Virus record (IMG/VR): IMGVR_UViG_3300021424_002425
Location: 1 to 44,045 of that record
Length of the DNA: 44,045 bases
Strand: one strand, 5' to 3'
Source of the DNA: a virus
In this document: positions 16,851 through 25,866 of the stretch, piece by piece
Numbering within the stretch: position 1 is the stretch's first letter
Layout of the letters: each line of letters starts with the position of its first letter
Notes under the pieces: generated by a model
Seen by the model: only the letters and a program-made list of their open reading frames with translations
What the model was told of the DNA's origin: nothing
Database searches by the model: none
Program-made: the position numbers and the translations under genes

Positions 16851-17408
16851 ATGAAAACAACAATAATTGTAACTGATGATTTTTATCAAAACCCAAATGC
16901 TGTGCGGGAATATGCATTATCGCAACCATTTGAAGTTCGTGGTAATTATCCTGGTCTAAGAACTAAACCATATTTACCCGATGATCTAAAACAAAGTATA
17001 CAAAATATTGTTTATCAAGCCGCAGGTAATATTACCGATTGGATGGAACATTCTGGATATACTGGTGCATTTCAAATTTGCACAGCACAAGATAGAACAT
17101 GGATTCATGCTGATAGTTACAATAATTGGGCAGCAGTTTGTTATCTAACTCCAAATGCGCCATTGTCAGCAGGAACAGCATTATACCGCCATAAAGAAAC
17201 CGAATCATATGTAAGAGAAGATAACACTCAGCCACATCTAGATGGATATGACTATACAAAATGGGACATGGTAGATTATGTCGCAAACAAATACAATCGA
17301 ATCGTAATGTATCGCGGCAATTTATACCATGCTTCTTTGGATTATTTTGGAGATAATTTATATAATGGTAGATTATTTCAAACTTTTTTCTTTAATACTG
17401 AATACTGA
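16851..17408 (+). CDS. 2-oxoglutarate/Fe(II) oxygenase-like protein (DUF6445-type)
   Basis: A 185-aa protein. ATG 16851 was chosen because the upstream extension lies inside the preceding gene, whereas MKTTIIVTDDFYQNP is a typical start. The double-stranded beta-helix facial triad is visible as His86-x-Asp88 in WIHADSYNNWAAV and His160 in GNLYHASLDYFG, with Arg174 in NGRLFQTFFFN placed to bind 2-oxoglutarate. This matches a family I recall as DUF6445. The substrate is unknown. It lies between glycosyltransferase genes and just before the collagen-like fibre block, so a hydroxylated side chain or sugar is plausible. Its stop shares one base with the next ATG. Confidence 0.75.
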   Translation: MKTTIIVTDDFYQNPNAVREYALSQPFEVRGNYPGLRTKPYLPDDLKQSIQNIVYQAAGNITDWMEHSGYTGAFQICTAQDRTWIHADSYNNWAAVCYLTPNAPLSAGTALYRHKETESYVREDNTQPHLDGYDYTKWDMVDYVANKYNRIVMYRGNLYHASLDYFGDNLYNGRLFQTFFFNTEY

Positions 17409-18154
17409 TGAAGATTCTACACATTGTATTTTCTTGCAACAGAATTAAATATCTGTTGCCCACAATAGAATCCTGGTCTAAACTAGACTATGGAAGCCAT
17501 GAGATTACACGTTTAATTGTTGATGATTATCCTAGAACTCGCAATGATAATATATTCGAGTTATTGGGAAAGGTTCATAACACACTATTGTGGAAAAATA
17601 TACAAAATCTTGGACTCTCTGTAACATGGACTAATTTCTTTAATTGGTTAAAAACTCAGGACTATGATTACATTTTGCATCAAGAAGATGATGTAATTCT
17701 AAAAGAAAACATTTGTATAGATGATATGATAGAATGTTTAGAGTCAGATTCAAATATGGCATCTGTTGTTTTACAAAGACAACCTTGGTATTTTCACGAA
17801 GAACCGTGTAAAATAGAGGATACAGATACTCAATTCAAGCAATATTATTATAGCAAAAATGATAAGACATTTCCGATTATATTCTCTTTATATCGAAAAA
17901 ATATCACAGATCATCCCTTTATAGATTATTGGAAATTTAATCTAAATGAGGGTATGATTATGGTGTATTTGGATTACTTTCATAAGATGTATGCAGCCAA
18001 TCTAAAAGGTTCAAATGGCGAAAATCTAATAGAACATATCGGCGAAGAAACCACTGGTAAAAGGATACTTCCAGGAGAGCCAAGATATGAGTTTTTTGAG
18101 CATATGGATCCCGATAAGACCTATACCTCAAGAGAAGGAAAACTTGTAGAATAA
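17408..18154 (+). CDS. GT-A glycosyltransferase (family 2-like)
   Basis: A 248-aa protein with MKILHIVFSCNRIKYLLPTI, a typical GT-A opening. The acidic metal/nucleotide motif is HQEDDVIL, after a helix with TNFFNWLKTQDYDYI. A later acceptor region has RQPWYFHEEP and FSLYRKN. The C-terminus contains EHIGEETTGKRILPGEPRYE. It shares one base with the upstream oxygenase and is the last gene before a candidate late promoter. Donor and acceptor are unknown; fibre or surface glycan are the contextual candidates. Confidence 0.8.
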   Translation: MKILHIVFSCNRIKYLLPTIESWSKLDYGSHEITRLIVDDYPRTRNDNIFELLGKVHNTLLWKNIQNLGLSVTWTNFFNWLKTQDYDYILHQEDDVILKENICIDDMIECLESDSNMASVVLQRQPWYFHEEPCKIEDTDTQFKQYYYSKNDKTFPIIFSLYRKNITDHPFIDYWKFNLNEGMIMVYLDYFHKMYAANLKGSNGENLIEHIGEETTGKRILPGEPRYEFFEHMDPDKTYTSREGKLVE

Positions 18155-18161
18155 CTAAATA
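18155..18161 (+). promoter_or_regulatory. CTAAATA, candidate late promoter for fibre block
   Basis: CTAAATA directly follows the stop codon of the glycosyltransferase and ends 27 nt before ATG 18189. It is followed by a good Shine-Dalgarno (AGAGGAAA) just before that ATG. Sequence and spacing match the site at 4085. It would drive the fibre genes late. Confidence 0.55.
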
Positions 18162-18188
18162 TACAATAACGAATTCAGAGGAAAAAAG

Positions 18189-18578
18189 ATGGCAGACATC
18201 TCAGCTAACAGATATGATATGATTATGTGGCAAGGAAGCACCTTTGGTATGAATGTTTCCGTTCAATACGCCAATGGATCAGTTCAGAATCTTACAGGTT
18301 ATAGCGCGAGAATGCAAATACGCAGCACCTATGGTTCTGCAACTGTAACTGAATCGCTTACAAGCGCAAATGGCGAAATCGCAATTAGTGGTGCAACAGG
18401 CACTTTGACGCTTACATTACCTGCCATCAGAACAAAAGACATATTTGTTGATTTGAATGATTCATCCAAACCACCAAAAACAAAATACGTCTACGATCTA
18501 GAATTAGTAGATAACACGAACACAGTCACAAAATTGCTCTATGGTGATTTATCAGTTTATGGCGAAGTAACTAGATGA
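18189..18578 (+). CDS. Fibre/baseplate adaptor-like structural protein
   Basis: A 129-aa beta-rich protein with the recurring phage pattern of a polymerisation domain: [36 protein letters not shown], then [15 protein letters not shown] and [12 protein letters not shown]...[14 protein letters not shown]. Similar small proteins precede fibre genes in many phages and resemble BppU-type N-terminal domains, which attach fibres to the baseplate. It is first in the collagen-like block and its stop overlaps the next start (ATGA). Structural role is likely; exact position in the virion is not known. Confidence 0.75.
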   Translation: MADISANRYDMIMWQGSTFGMNVSVQYANGSVQNLTGYSARMQIRSTYGSATVTESLTSANGEIAISGATGTLTLTLPAIRTKDIFVDLNDSSKPPKTKYVYDLELVDNTNTVTKLLYGDLSVYGEVTR

Positions 18579-19666
18579 GTGTACTTGAAGTTATTTCAGT
18601 TGTAGAAACTGATGGCGGTGTTTCTGTTGTTACAACCACAGAACAAACAACCGTTGTAGTTCAAGATTCTGCAGTTCGCGGTCCACTCGGACCACAAGGT
18701 CCTCAAGGTCCACAGGGACCTCAAGGACCACAAGGACCGCAAGGTGCACTCTCACCATGGGCTGTTAAAGACAGTAATTATACACTAGTCAACGGCGATC
18801 GTATTATTGCAAATACGACAACAAATAGTGGATTTACGCTTACATTGCCTGCTTCTCCAACATCAGGAGATTATGTTGTAATCACAGATGGTGGTGATTT
18901 TAGCGTAGATAATTTAACTGTTGCTCGTAATGAATCAACGATTGAAGCATTATACGACGATTTAATTATAAACGTCAAAAATATAACTGTTGAATTGATT
19001 TACAATGGTTATACTTGGGAAGTAACTGCTACAGCAGGTCCTGCAGGTCCGTCGGGTCCTGCTGGTGGACCACAAGGTCCTCAGGGTCCGTCTGGTCCGT
19101 CAGGTCCTGATGGTGCAGCAGGTCCACAAGGTCCAATTGGTGTAACTGTGATTGGTCCGCAAGGTCCGCAAGGTCCATCAGGACCAACAGGTGAAACAGG
19201 TTCTGGTGGTCCAGAAGGTCCATCAGGACCAGCAGGTCCGAGCGGTCCATCTGGTGGTCCTCAAGGTCCAACAGGTCCTCAAGGTCCTCAAGGTGATGTT
19301 GGTGATACAGGTGTCGCGGGTCCATCAGGTGCTAATGGTCCTCAAGGTCCGCAGGGTCCACAAGGTCCAAGCGGACCGATCAGTTTATCTTTCTCAATTG
19401 AAACATCAAATTTTAATGCAGCAGCAGGAAATCGTTACGGTGTCGACACATCTAGCGGCGTTATTACTGCAACATTACCAGCAAGCCCATCAACTGGACA
19501 AGCAATTTATTTTGCTGATGCTGGTGGTTCTTTTGGAACAAATAGTTTAACGATTGCAAGAAATGGAAATACAATCGGCGGAGATGCGGTTGATTTAACT
19601 ATTAGCACAAATGGTGATAGCGTTGGATTGTTCTACACTGGAACAACTTGGAGAGTCTTTGAATGA
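18575..19666 (+). CDS. Collagen-like fibre protein with two beta-domains
   Basis: A 363-aa protein. A short N-terminal domain is followed by Gly-Pro-Gln repeats at about residues 35-60, a beta-domain at 62-150, a second Gly-x-y run at about 153-268, and a related beta-domain at the C-terminus. The two domains share [20 protein letters not shown] / [20 protein letters not shown], a SL/NLTVARN-type strand and a final Y-x-G-x-T-W motif, so they are internal duplicates. Collagen triplets would form a trimeric triple helix and the beta-domains likely trimerise or bind receptor. It lacks a signal peptide, consistent with virion assembly in the cytoplasm. Confidence 0.85.
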   Translation: MSVLEVISVVETDGGVSVVTTTEQTTVVVQDSAVRGPLGPQGPQGPQGPQGPQGPQGALSPWAVKDSNYTLVNGDRIIANTTTNSGFTLTLPASPTSGDYVVITDGGDFSVDNLTVARNESTIEALYDDLIINVKNITVELIYNGYTWEVTATAGPAGPSGPAGGPQGPQGPSGPSGPDGAAGPQGPIGVTVIGPQGPQGPSGPTGETGSGGPEGPSGPAGPSGPSGGPQGPTGPQGPQGDVGDTGVAGPSGANGPQGPQGPQGPSGPISLSFSIETSNFNAAAGNRYGVDTSSGVITATLPASPSTGQAIYFADAGGSFGTNSLTIARNGNTIGGDAVDLTISTNGDSVGLFYTGTTWRVFE

Positions 19667-19682
19667 TTGGAGTTATTAACTA

Positions 19683-20900
19683 ATGCCAGATCCAGGTCCT
19701 CAAGGTCCACAAGGACCACAAGGTGTTGCTGGTCCTCAAGGTGTTGCTGGTCCGCAAGGTCCAAGTGGACCCAGAGGTCCACAAGGTGTAGTTGGTCCAA
19801 CAGGTCCAGCAGGTGGTCCACAAGGTCCTCAGGGTGTTGTTGGACCACAAGGTCCTTCAGGTCCAAAAGGTCCAACAGGTCCTCAAGGACCACAAGGTCC
19901 TCAAGGTCCGCACTTTCCTTGGACGCTCAGAGTTGCAAATTATCAAGCAGTTGCCAATGATCGCATTTTAGCTGATACAACTGGCGGTTCATTTGTTGTA
20001 ACGCTACCACAAAATCCTGTCGTTGGTGATTACATTAAAGTTGCTGACACAGGTAACTGGGCAACGAATAAACTTATTGTTTGCCCATATCCATCTACTG
20101 GCGCACCACTTACATTTGCTAATTATGAATCTGCTACATTTCAATCTTATGCTGCATCATCTTCTACGATTGAAAAATTAAGTCAGTGTGTATGCTTAGA
20201 TCAAGCAGGATTAATTGTACAATTTATTTACAATGGCGCGACGTGGGAATTGTTTGCTCAGATCGGCGCGAAGGGTCCGCAAGGTCCTACTGGTCCGCAG
20301 GGTCCTCAAGGACCACAAGGTCCATCTGGCGCAAGTGGTCCACAAGGTCCAGTTCAGCGAGCAACGGTTTCTGGTTCTCCACCTGCGAGCCCATCTACTG
20401 GTGATATTTGGTGGGATTCAGATAGTGGATTTATCTACATTCGCGTAGAAAGTGATGGTTGCTCTCAATGGATCAGCGCCATACCAGGAAAAGGTAGTGG
20501 CGGTGGCGGCGGCGGTGCACTCTCTTCTAGAGAAGCATTTGCTGTAACAACAGCATCCTTGAGTAATGATGGAATAGGAAATTTATCTTTTGGTGGATAT
20601 AAAGGATACGCATTATATAAAATACAAACGAATGCTGCTGCTTGGGTTCGCATTTATACTTCTGTAGCAAATAGAACAGCAGATGCAGGAAGATTAATTA
20701 ATGCTGATCCAGAAGCAACAGCAGGTGTTGTTGCTGAAGCAATTACAACTGGTGCACAAACTGTTTCATTCTCACCAGCAGTAGTTGGATATAATAACGA
20801 AGATACTGTAACAAACTCAATTCCTATCGCAGTTAAAAATCTAAGCGGATCCACTAGAACTATTACTGTTACGATTACGCTTGTAAAACTTGAGGACTAA
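19683..20900 (+). CDS. Collagen-like fibre protein
   Basis: A 405-aa protein beginning almost at once with Gly-Pro-Gln triplets (to about residue 78). A third copy of the beta-domain follows ([20 protein letters not shown] ... [13 protein letters not shown] ... [11 protein letters not shown]), here with a Cys-containing insertion. A second collagen run covers about residues 198-222. The remainder is a Gly-rich hinge ([10 protein letters not shown] near 277) and a C-terminal beta-domain ending in [13 protein letters not shown]. The [18 protein letters not shown] segment resembles carbohydrate-facing fibre domains. The copy of the beta-domain links this gene by duplication to its upstream neighbour. 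Confidence 0.85.
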   Translation: MPDPGPQGPQGPQGVAGPQGVAGPQGPSGPRGPQGVVGPTGPAGGPQGPQGVVGPQGPSGPKGPTGPQGPQGPQGPHFPWTLRVANYQAVANDRILADTTGGSFVVTLPQNPVVGDYIKVADTGNWATNKLIVCPYPSTGAPLTFANYESATFQSYAASSSTIEKLSQCVCLDQAGLIVQFIYNGATWELFAQIGAKGPQGPTGPQGPQGPQGPSGASGPQGPVQRATVSGSPPASPSTGDIWWDSDSGFIYIRVESDGCSQWISAIPGKGSGGGGGGALSSREAFAVTTASLSNDGIGNLSFGGYKGYALYKIQTNAAAWVRIYTSVANRTADAGRLINADPEATAGVVAEAITTGAQTVSFSPAVVGYNNEDTVTNSIPIAVKNLSGSTRTITVTITLVKLED

Positions 20901-20901
20901 A

Positions 20902-22608
20902 ATGTCCAAATTAGAAGAGTATGTTGTTACTTTAAAAGATAAAAAAGATTTGGATGATTTCTATGATGACATGGAAACTCCTGGCGGAAATCTGTACATA
21001 CCGAAAAGAAGAGTTGATGTTGCGAATCGCAGACTAATCAGCAGAAACACACATTATTATTTAACAAAAGAAGAAGCACAAAAAATAAAAAGTGATCCTC
21101 GTGTTTTGGATGTTGAAATTCCAGTCAAAAATAATCCAGGAATAGGCATTACACCATGCTATAAACAGCATTCTGATTTTTGGAGTAAGAGTAATAAATC
21201 AACTACAAATCCAAATACAGAATATGCTGGCGCACCAGAAGGATTTTCTGGTTTTTTAAATTGGGGATTGTTTCGCTCTTATCTTGGACAACAAGTCGCA
21301 GGATGGGGATCTGATGCCAATGGAGAAATCGGCGGCGAAGTCATTATAAATGCTGAAGGTAATAATGTTGATGTTGTAATCGTAGATGGATATGTGTTGC
21401 CAAATCATCCAGAATTCGCATTAAATTCAGATGGAAGTGGCGGCTCAAGAGTCGTTCAATATAATTGGTTAAGTTTAAATCCATTTGTAAATAATACAAA
21501 GGCAGGAAATTATGATTACTCAAGTGAAAAAAACGCAGGCAATATAGAGCATGGAAATCATGTTGCTGGTTTAGCCTGCGGAAATACGAATGGCTGGGCA
21601 AGAAAAGCAAACATTTATAATATTAGCCCTTATGGCAGCGATTCAAATAAGATTGATCCAAACTTATTATTTGATTACATAAGAGAATTTCATAATAGAA
21701 AATCAGTTAATAATGTAACCAAAAGAAGAAACCCTACAATTGTAAATAACAGTTGGACGCTTACGCACAGATTTTGGGGATTGTCTGAAATTGATTATAT
21801 TTCTTATAGAGGCGAAACGATAAGACCACAGGGTGGATGGACATTTAATTTAATGAAACAATATGGATTTGCGCCATTCGGATTGTGTAGTTTGCGCTTA
21901 TCATCTATAGATGCCGATGTTGAAGATGCAATGGAAGATGGTGTGATTATGGTTGGTGCTGCTGGTAATTTTTATGAAACTGCAGCAGCAGAAAATCACC
22001 CAGATCATTTAAACAGATTATATTATAGAAATGGAGAAAGTTTCCGTTACAATGCAGGTGGAACTCCAGCAGCTGCGGGAAATAGTGTTGATGTGGGTGC
22101 GATTGACAATGTTCAAAATGAAAGAAAAGCAGATTTCAGCACTGCTGGAACACGTGTTGATATTTTTGCGCCAGGACAAAGAGTCAATAGTGCTGTCGAT
22201 AGAGGTTGGCCAGTGACTGCAAGATCTCCAGGTCCAGGATTCGTAACTGATTTACGAGATCAAAGATATAGACAACAGAAACAATCTGGAACAAGTATGG
22301 CTTCTCCGCAAGTAACTGGAATGCTTGCATGCGTAATGGAAATTTATCCAAGAATGACGCAATCAATGGCGCAAGAATACGTTAAACATTATGCTGGAGT
22401 AAATCAACTTTCTGATTTCGGTACGGCTGATGATTACAGTGGCGGTGGCAAATATTACGGTCTCCGCGGAGCAGCAAATAAATATCTAAAACATCATCAA
22501 GAAAGGAAAAGTGAAGGTGCTGTTTTTCCAAGAACTGACGAATGGTTGAGAGGAAGCTCTGGACCAGTTTATCCAAGAACATTAAAAAGAAAATCATTGC
22601 CAAGGTAA
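20902..22608 (+). CDS. Subtilisin-like serine protease (S8) in the fibre block
   Basis: A 568-aa protein starting at ATG 20902; the longer TTG start lies in the previous gene. Residues 5-75 look like an I9-type propeptide (EYVVTLKDKKDLDDF ... YYLTKEEAQKIKSDPRVLDVE). The S8 triad is Asp162 in VVIVDGYVLPNHPEF, His217 in EHGNHVAGLACG and Ser465 in SGTSMASPQVTGM, with oxyanion Asn356 in VGAAGNFYET. All key residues are present. No signal peptide is seen, so it is probably virion-bound or cytoplasmic. A place among collagen-like fibres suggests it matures fibre proteins or digests host surface protein on contact; both are inference. Confidence 0.92.
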   Translation: MSKLEEYVVTLKDKKDLDDFYDDMETPGGNLYIPKRRVDVANRRLISRNTHYYLTKEEAQKIKSDPRVLDVEIPVKNNPGIGITPCYKQHSDFWSKSNKSTTNPNTEYAGAPEGFSGFLNWGLFRSYLGQQVAGWGSDANGEIGGEVIINAEGNNVDVVIVDGYVLPNHPEFALNSDGSGGSRVVQYNWLSLNPFVNNTKAGNYDYSSEKNAGNIEHGNHVAGLACGNTNGWARKANIYNISPYGSDSNKIDPNLLFDYIREFHNRKSVNNVTKRRNPTIVNNSWTLTHRFWGLSEIDYISYRGETIRPQGGWTFNLMKQYGFAPFGLCSLRLSSIDADVEDAMEDGVIMVGAAGNFYETAAAENHPDHLNRLYYRNGESFRYNAGGTPAAAGNSVDVGAIDNVQNERKADFSTAGTRVDIFAPGQRVNSAVDRGWPVTARSPGPGFVTDLRDQRYRQQKQSGTSMASPQVTGMLACVMEIYPRMTQSMAQEYVKHYAGVNQLSDFGTADDYSGGGKYYGLRGAANKYLKHHQERKSEGAVFPRTDEWLRGSSGPVYPRTLKRKSLPR

Positions 22609-22614
22609 AAAATA

Positions 22615-25140
22615 ATGCCATTATCATTTCCATGTAATCCATCTATCGATGATACATATGTAACTCCTGGTGGTACTCTGTACACATGGGATGGGGAAAA
22701 ATGGAATGCTACACCACCTACAGGACCACAAGGTCCAAGTGGTGCAACAGGACCAACAGGTCCTTCTGGTCCTGCTGGTGGACCACAAGGTCCAGAAGGT
22801 CCTTCGGGTCCATCTGGACCATCTGGCGTTACTGGTCCTCAAGGTCCATCGGGTCCTTCTGGAGTTTCAAATGTTGCTGGTCCACAAGGTCCGCAAGGTC
22901 CATCGGGTCCGTATGTAGCAGGTCCTCAGGGACCGCAAGGTCCGAGTGGCGTATCAAATGTTCCTGGTCCGCAAGGTCCAGAAGGTGAAGAAGGACCGCA
23001 AGGTCCTCAAGGTCCTTCGGGTCCTTCTGGCGGTCCGCAAGGTCCATCGGGACCACAAGGTGCAACAGGATCAACAGGACCACAGGGTCCGCAAGGTCCC
23101 TCTGGTGCAATCGGACCACAAGGTGTCGCTGGACCAACAGGTCCTTCTGGTGGTCCGCAAGGACCATCGGGACCACAAGGTGTGTCTGGTCCATCAGGTC
23201 CTTCTGGTCCTACTGGAAACACTGGTCCTCAAGGTCCTCAAGGACCATCGGGTCCTGCTGGTGGACCACAAGGTCCACAAGGTCCAAGTGGCGCCCAAGG
23301 TCCTGCGGGTACAGCAGGTGCAGCAGGTCCTCAAGGTCCACAAGGTGTTGCTGGACCACAAGGTCCTTCTGGCGGTCCTCAAGGTCCTCAAGGTCCTCAA
23401 GGACCAACAGGATCTACTGGCACAACAGGTTCTACAGGACCGCAGGGACCACAAGGTGCTGCTGGTCCTACTGGTCCATCGGGTGGTCCGCAAGGTCCAA
23501 CGGGACCGCAAGGTGTTCTTGGTCCACAGGGTCCACAAGGTGCTTCGGGCGCATCGGGTCCATCAGGATCAAAAGGTGCGAAAGGTCCTACAGGTCCTCA
23601 AGGTCCTCAAGGTCCATCGGGACCATCTGGTGCAACAGGCACCACTGGAACAACAGGTCCAACAGGTCCAACAGGTTCGCAAGGTTTAACTGGTGTTACT
23701 GGCGCAACAGGACCACAAGGTCCACAAGGTGCTGCTGGTCCTACTGGTCCATCGGGTGGTCCGCAAGGTCCAACAGGTCCTTCTGGTCCTGCTGGTGGAC
23801 CACAAGGTCCACAAGGTCCTTCGGGTCCATCTGGTCCTTCAGGAGCACAAGGTTCAACGGGATCAACGGGATCAACGGGATCAACAGGACCACAAGGACC
23901 ACAAGGTGTCACTGGTGCAACTGGACCACAAGGTCCAACAGGATCAACAGGACCACAGGGTCCACAAGGTCCGCAAGGTGCAACTGGTTCAACTGGTCCT
24001 CAAGGACCACAAGGTCCTCAAGGTGCAACGGGTGATACAGGTCCTCAGGGACCACAAGGTGTTGTTGGACCGCAAGGTCCTCAAGGTCCTCAAGGCGAAA
24101 CTGGTCCTCAAGGTCCACAAGGATCAACAGGATCTACTGGTGCAACTGGACCACAAGGTCCAACAGGATCAACAGGACCACAGGGTCCACAAGGTCCATC
24201 TGGACCATTTGTCGCTGGTCCTCAAGGACCACAAGGACCATCGGGTCCTTCTGGTGGACCACAAGGTCCACAGGGTCCTGCGGGTTCAACAGGTTCTCAA
24301 GGTTCTCAAGGTGCACAAGGTGATCCTGGTGCTACAGGTGCACAAGGCGCAACAGGACCACAAGGTCCTCAAGGTCCATCAGGTCCTGAATCTTTCAAAT
24401 ATAGAGGTGGCGATTATTCTGACTACACCAATGCAAACACCAAATATCAAGCATTAACTTCAAATGGTTGGTATCAAGTAATTGGATCTGGTGATTCAAG
24501 AAGCGTATTGGTATTTGATCCAGATTTAAGTTCTGTTGGACCAGTGCAATTAGAATTTGCGTATCAAGGTTTTATTAGATATCGAAATAAAACTGACAGA
24601 TTAACATGGACAAATTTTAAAACTTTGATTTCCAACACTGGTAACCAGACTATCGAAGGTGATTTAACGATAACTGGAGCATTGTCAAAGGGATCTGGTT
24701 CATTTAGAATTGAACATCCTCTTGCTGAAAAATCCAACTCGCATTATCTTGTGCATTCTTTCGTTGAAAGTCCATGGGCAGATTCGATTTACAGCGGCAA
24801 AGTTCAACTTGTAAATGGTGTTGCAACAATTAATATTGATAATCATTTTGGTATGACACAAGGAACTTTTGTTGCACTCTGTAGAGAAGTTCGCTGCTTT
24901 ACAAGTAATGAAACATCATGGGATGCAGTTCGCGGAAAAGTCACTGGAAATATTCTAACAATTGAATGTCAAAATGTTACATCTGATGCAGAAGTTTCTT
25001 GGTTAATCATTGGCGAACGTAAAGATAAACATATGTATGATACGCTCTGGACAGATGAGAATGGCAGAGTTATCATTGAACCAGAAAAAAGTAGCATTGC
25101 GAATGATGAATATACAGGTCCACAAGGTCCACGAAGTTAA
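22615..25140 (+). CDS. Giant collagen-like fibre (about 185 Gly-x-y triplets)
   Basis: An 841-aa protein. Residues 1-35 form a short head ([19 protein letters not shown]). Roughly residues 36-592 are Gly-x-y triplets, mainly Gly-Pro-Gln, Gly-Pro-Ser and Gly-Pro-Thr, with short interruptions such as SNVAGPQ and PYVAGPQ. The C-terminal 250 residues are globular: [20 protein letters not shown], then [20 protein letters not shown] and [15 protein letters not shown], a motif I recognise from T4-like fibre tips. The protein ends with a last collagen-like GPQGPRS. It is likely a long trimeric fibre with a receptor-facing or chaperone tip. Pro sits in the x position, with Gln, Ser or Thr in y. Confidence 0.9.
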   Translation: MPLSFPCNPSIDDTYVTPGGTLYTWDGEKWNATPPTGPQGPSGATGPTGPSGPAGGPQGPEGPSGPSGPSGVTGPQGPSGPSGVSNVAGPQGPQGPSGPYVAGPQGPQGPSGVSNVPGPQGPEGEEGPQGPQGPSGPSGGPQGPSGPQGATGSTGPQGPQGPSGAIGPQGVAGPTGPSGGPQGPSGPQGVSGPSGPSGPTGNTGPQGPQGPSGPAGGPQGPQGPSGAQGPAGTAGAAGPQGPQGVAGPQGPSGGPQGPQGPQGPTGSTGTTGSTGPQGPQGAAGPTGPSGGPQGPTGPQGVLGPQGPQGASGASGPSGSKGAKGPTGPQGPQGPSGPSGATGTTGTTGPTGPTGSQGLTGVTGATGPQGPQGAAGPTGPSGGPQGPTGPSGPAGGPQGPQGPSGPSGPSGAQGSTGSTGSTGSTGPQGPQGVTGATGPQGPTGSTGPQGPQGPQGATGSTGPQGPQGPQGATGDTGPQGPQGVVGPQGPQGPQGETGPQGPQGSTGSTGATGPQGPTGSTGPQGPQGPSGPFVAGPQGPQGPSGPSGGPQGPQGPAGSTGSQGSQGAQGDPGATGAQGATGPQGPQGPSGPESFKYRGGDYSDYTNANTKYQALTSNGWYQVIGSGDSRSVLVFDPDLSSVGPVQLEFAYQGFIRYRNKTDRLTWTNFKTLISNTGNQTIEGDLTITGALSKGSGSFRIEHPLAEKSNSHYLVHSFVESPWADSIYSGKVQLVNGVATINIDNHFGMTQGTFVALCREVRCFTSNETSWDAVRGKVTGNILTIECQNVTSDAEVSWLIIGERKDKHMYDTLWTDENGRVIIEPEKSSIANDEYTGPQGPRS
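22720..24390 (+). repeat. Collagen Gly-x-y triplet repeat array
   Basis: About 1.67 kb of degenerate 9-nt-periodic sequence (GGT CCA CAA type) encodes the Gly-x-y array of the 841-aa fibre. The same codon pattern occurs at about 18680-18750, 19036-19380, 19693-19915, 20269-20350, 25210-25380 and in two short runs within 27937-28830. Codons vary synonymously (GGT/GGA, CCA/CCT/CCG), which limits slippage while keeping the repeat protein. Confidence 0.9.
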
Positions 25141-25161
25141 TAAAATTAAATGAGAAAATAA

Positions 25162-25860
25162 ATGCCAGCATGTAAAAGTGTAACAGAATTAATTACAACA
25201 AACTTTGGTGGACCGCAAGGTCCAACAGGTCCATCAGGTCCAAAAGGTAGTGGACCACAAGGTCCTCAAGGTCCAAGTGGTGCATCTGGCGCAACAGGCA
25301 CTGCTGGTGTTGCAGGACCAACAGGTCCACAAGGTCCCTCTGGTCCTTCTGGTGGTCCATCTGGTCCAACTGGTCCATCAGTGACTTATGACATCAGTGT
25401 TCTTGCAACAACGCCAACTAATGTTGGATCAATGCTAAGATTGAAGGGAACAAATGGTGTTCTTGATGATGTTACTTTTGCCGCAAATGTAAAAGTCGAC
25501 AACATTGAAGTGACAAGAACGAACGCTGATAGAATGACGTTCAAGTATAAAGAAGTTGTTGTGAACAAAGGAAATGTAAATGGTTCAGTGAACTTCAATA
25601 GAAACGATGGCGCAATTCAAATCATCACAGTCACTGGTGCAACAACAATTAATTTACCACAGAATATGGTTGCTGGACAAAGCATGACGATTATTGTCAA
25701 ACAAAATTCTGTTGGAACTCATAAAATTACACCAGCAAATGGATATAAGTTTGCGCAAGGATTTAAATTTTTCTCTGGTACATCTAACGCAATTGACATG
25801 ATGAACATATTTTATGATGGTACGATTTATTATGTTACACTTACTGTAAATTACGGATAA
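25162..25860 (+). CDS. Short collagen-like structural protein
   Basis: A 232-aa protein: a 15-residue start, Gly-x-y triplets at about 16-72 ([13 protein letters not shown] and on), and a C-terminal beta-rich domain of 155 residues. That domain contains YDISVLATTPTNVGSML, the hydrophobic strand KEVVVNKGNVNGSVNF and INLPQNMVAGQSMTIIVKQN. It ends with FYDGTIYYVTLTVNYG. The INLPQ...GQSMTIIVKQ pattern resembles virion protein domains seen in other phages. It is a likely fibre or decoration protein; the attachment site is not known. Confidence 0.8.
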   Translation: MPACKSVTELITTNFGGPQGPTGPSGPKGSGPQGPQGPSGASGATGTAGVAGPTGPQGPSGPSGGPSGPTGPSVTYDISVLATTPTNVGSMLRLKGTNGVLDDVTFAANVKVDNIEVTRTNADRMTFKYKEVVVNKGNVNGSVNFNRNDGAIQIITVTGATTINLPQNMVAGQSMTIIVKQNSVGTHKITPANGYKFAQGFKFFSGTSNAIDMMNIFYDGTIYYVTLTVNYG

Positions 25861-25866
25861 AATATA

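Noticed and set aside
22624-24316. Multiple plus- and minus-strand ORFs in the collagen array
   Set aside because: Periodic Gly-Pro codons open all frames; the products (Val/Leu/Lys- or Trp/Arg/Ser-rich) are repeat shadows.
22720-24390. CRISPR-like array
   Set aside because: Repeats are in phase with coding triplets, degenerate and have no spacers of constant length.
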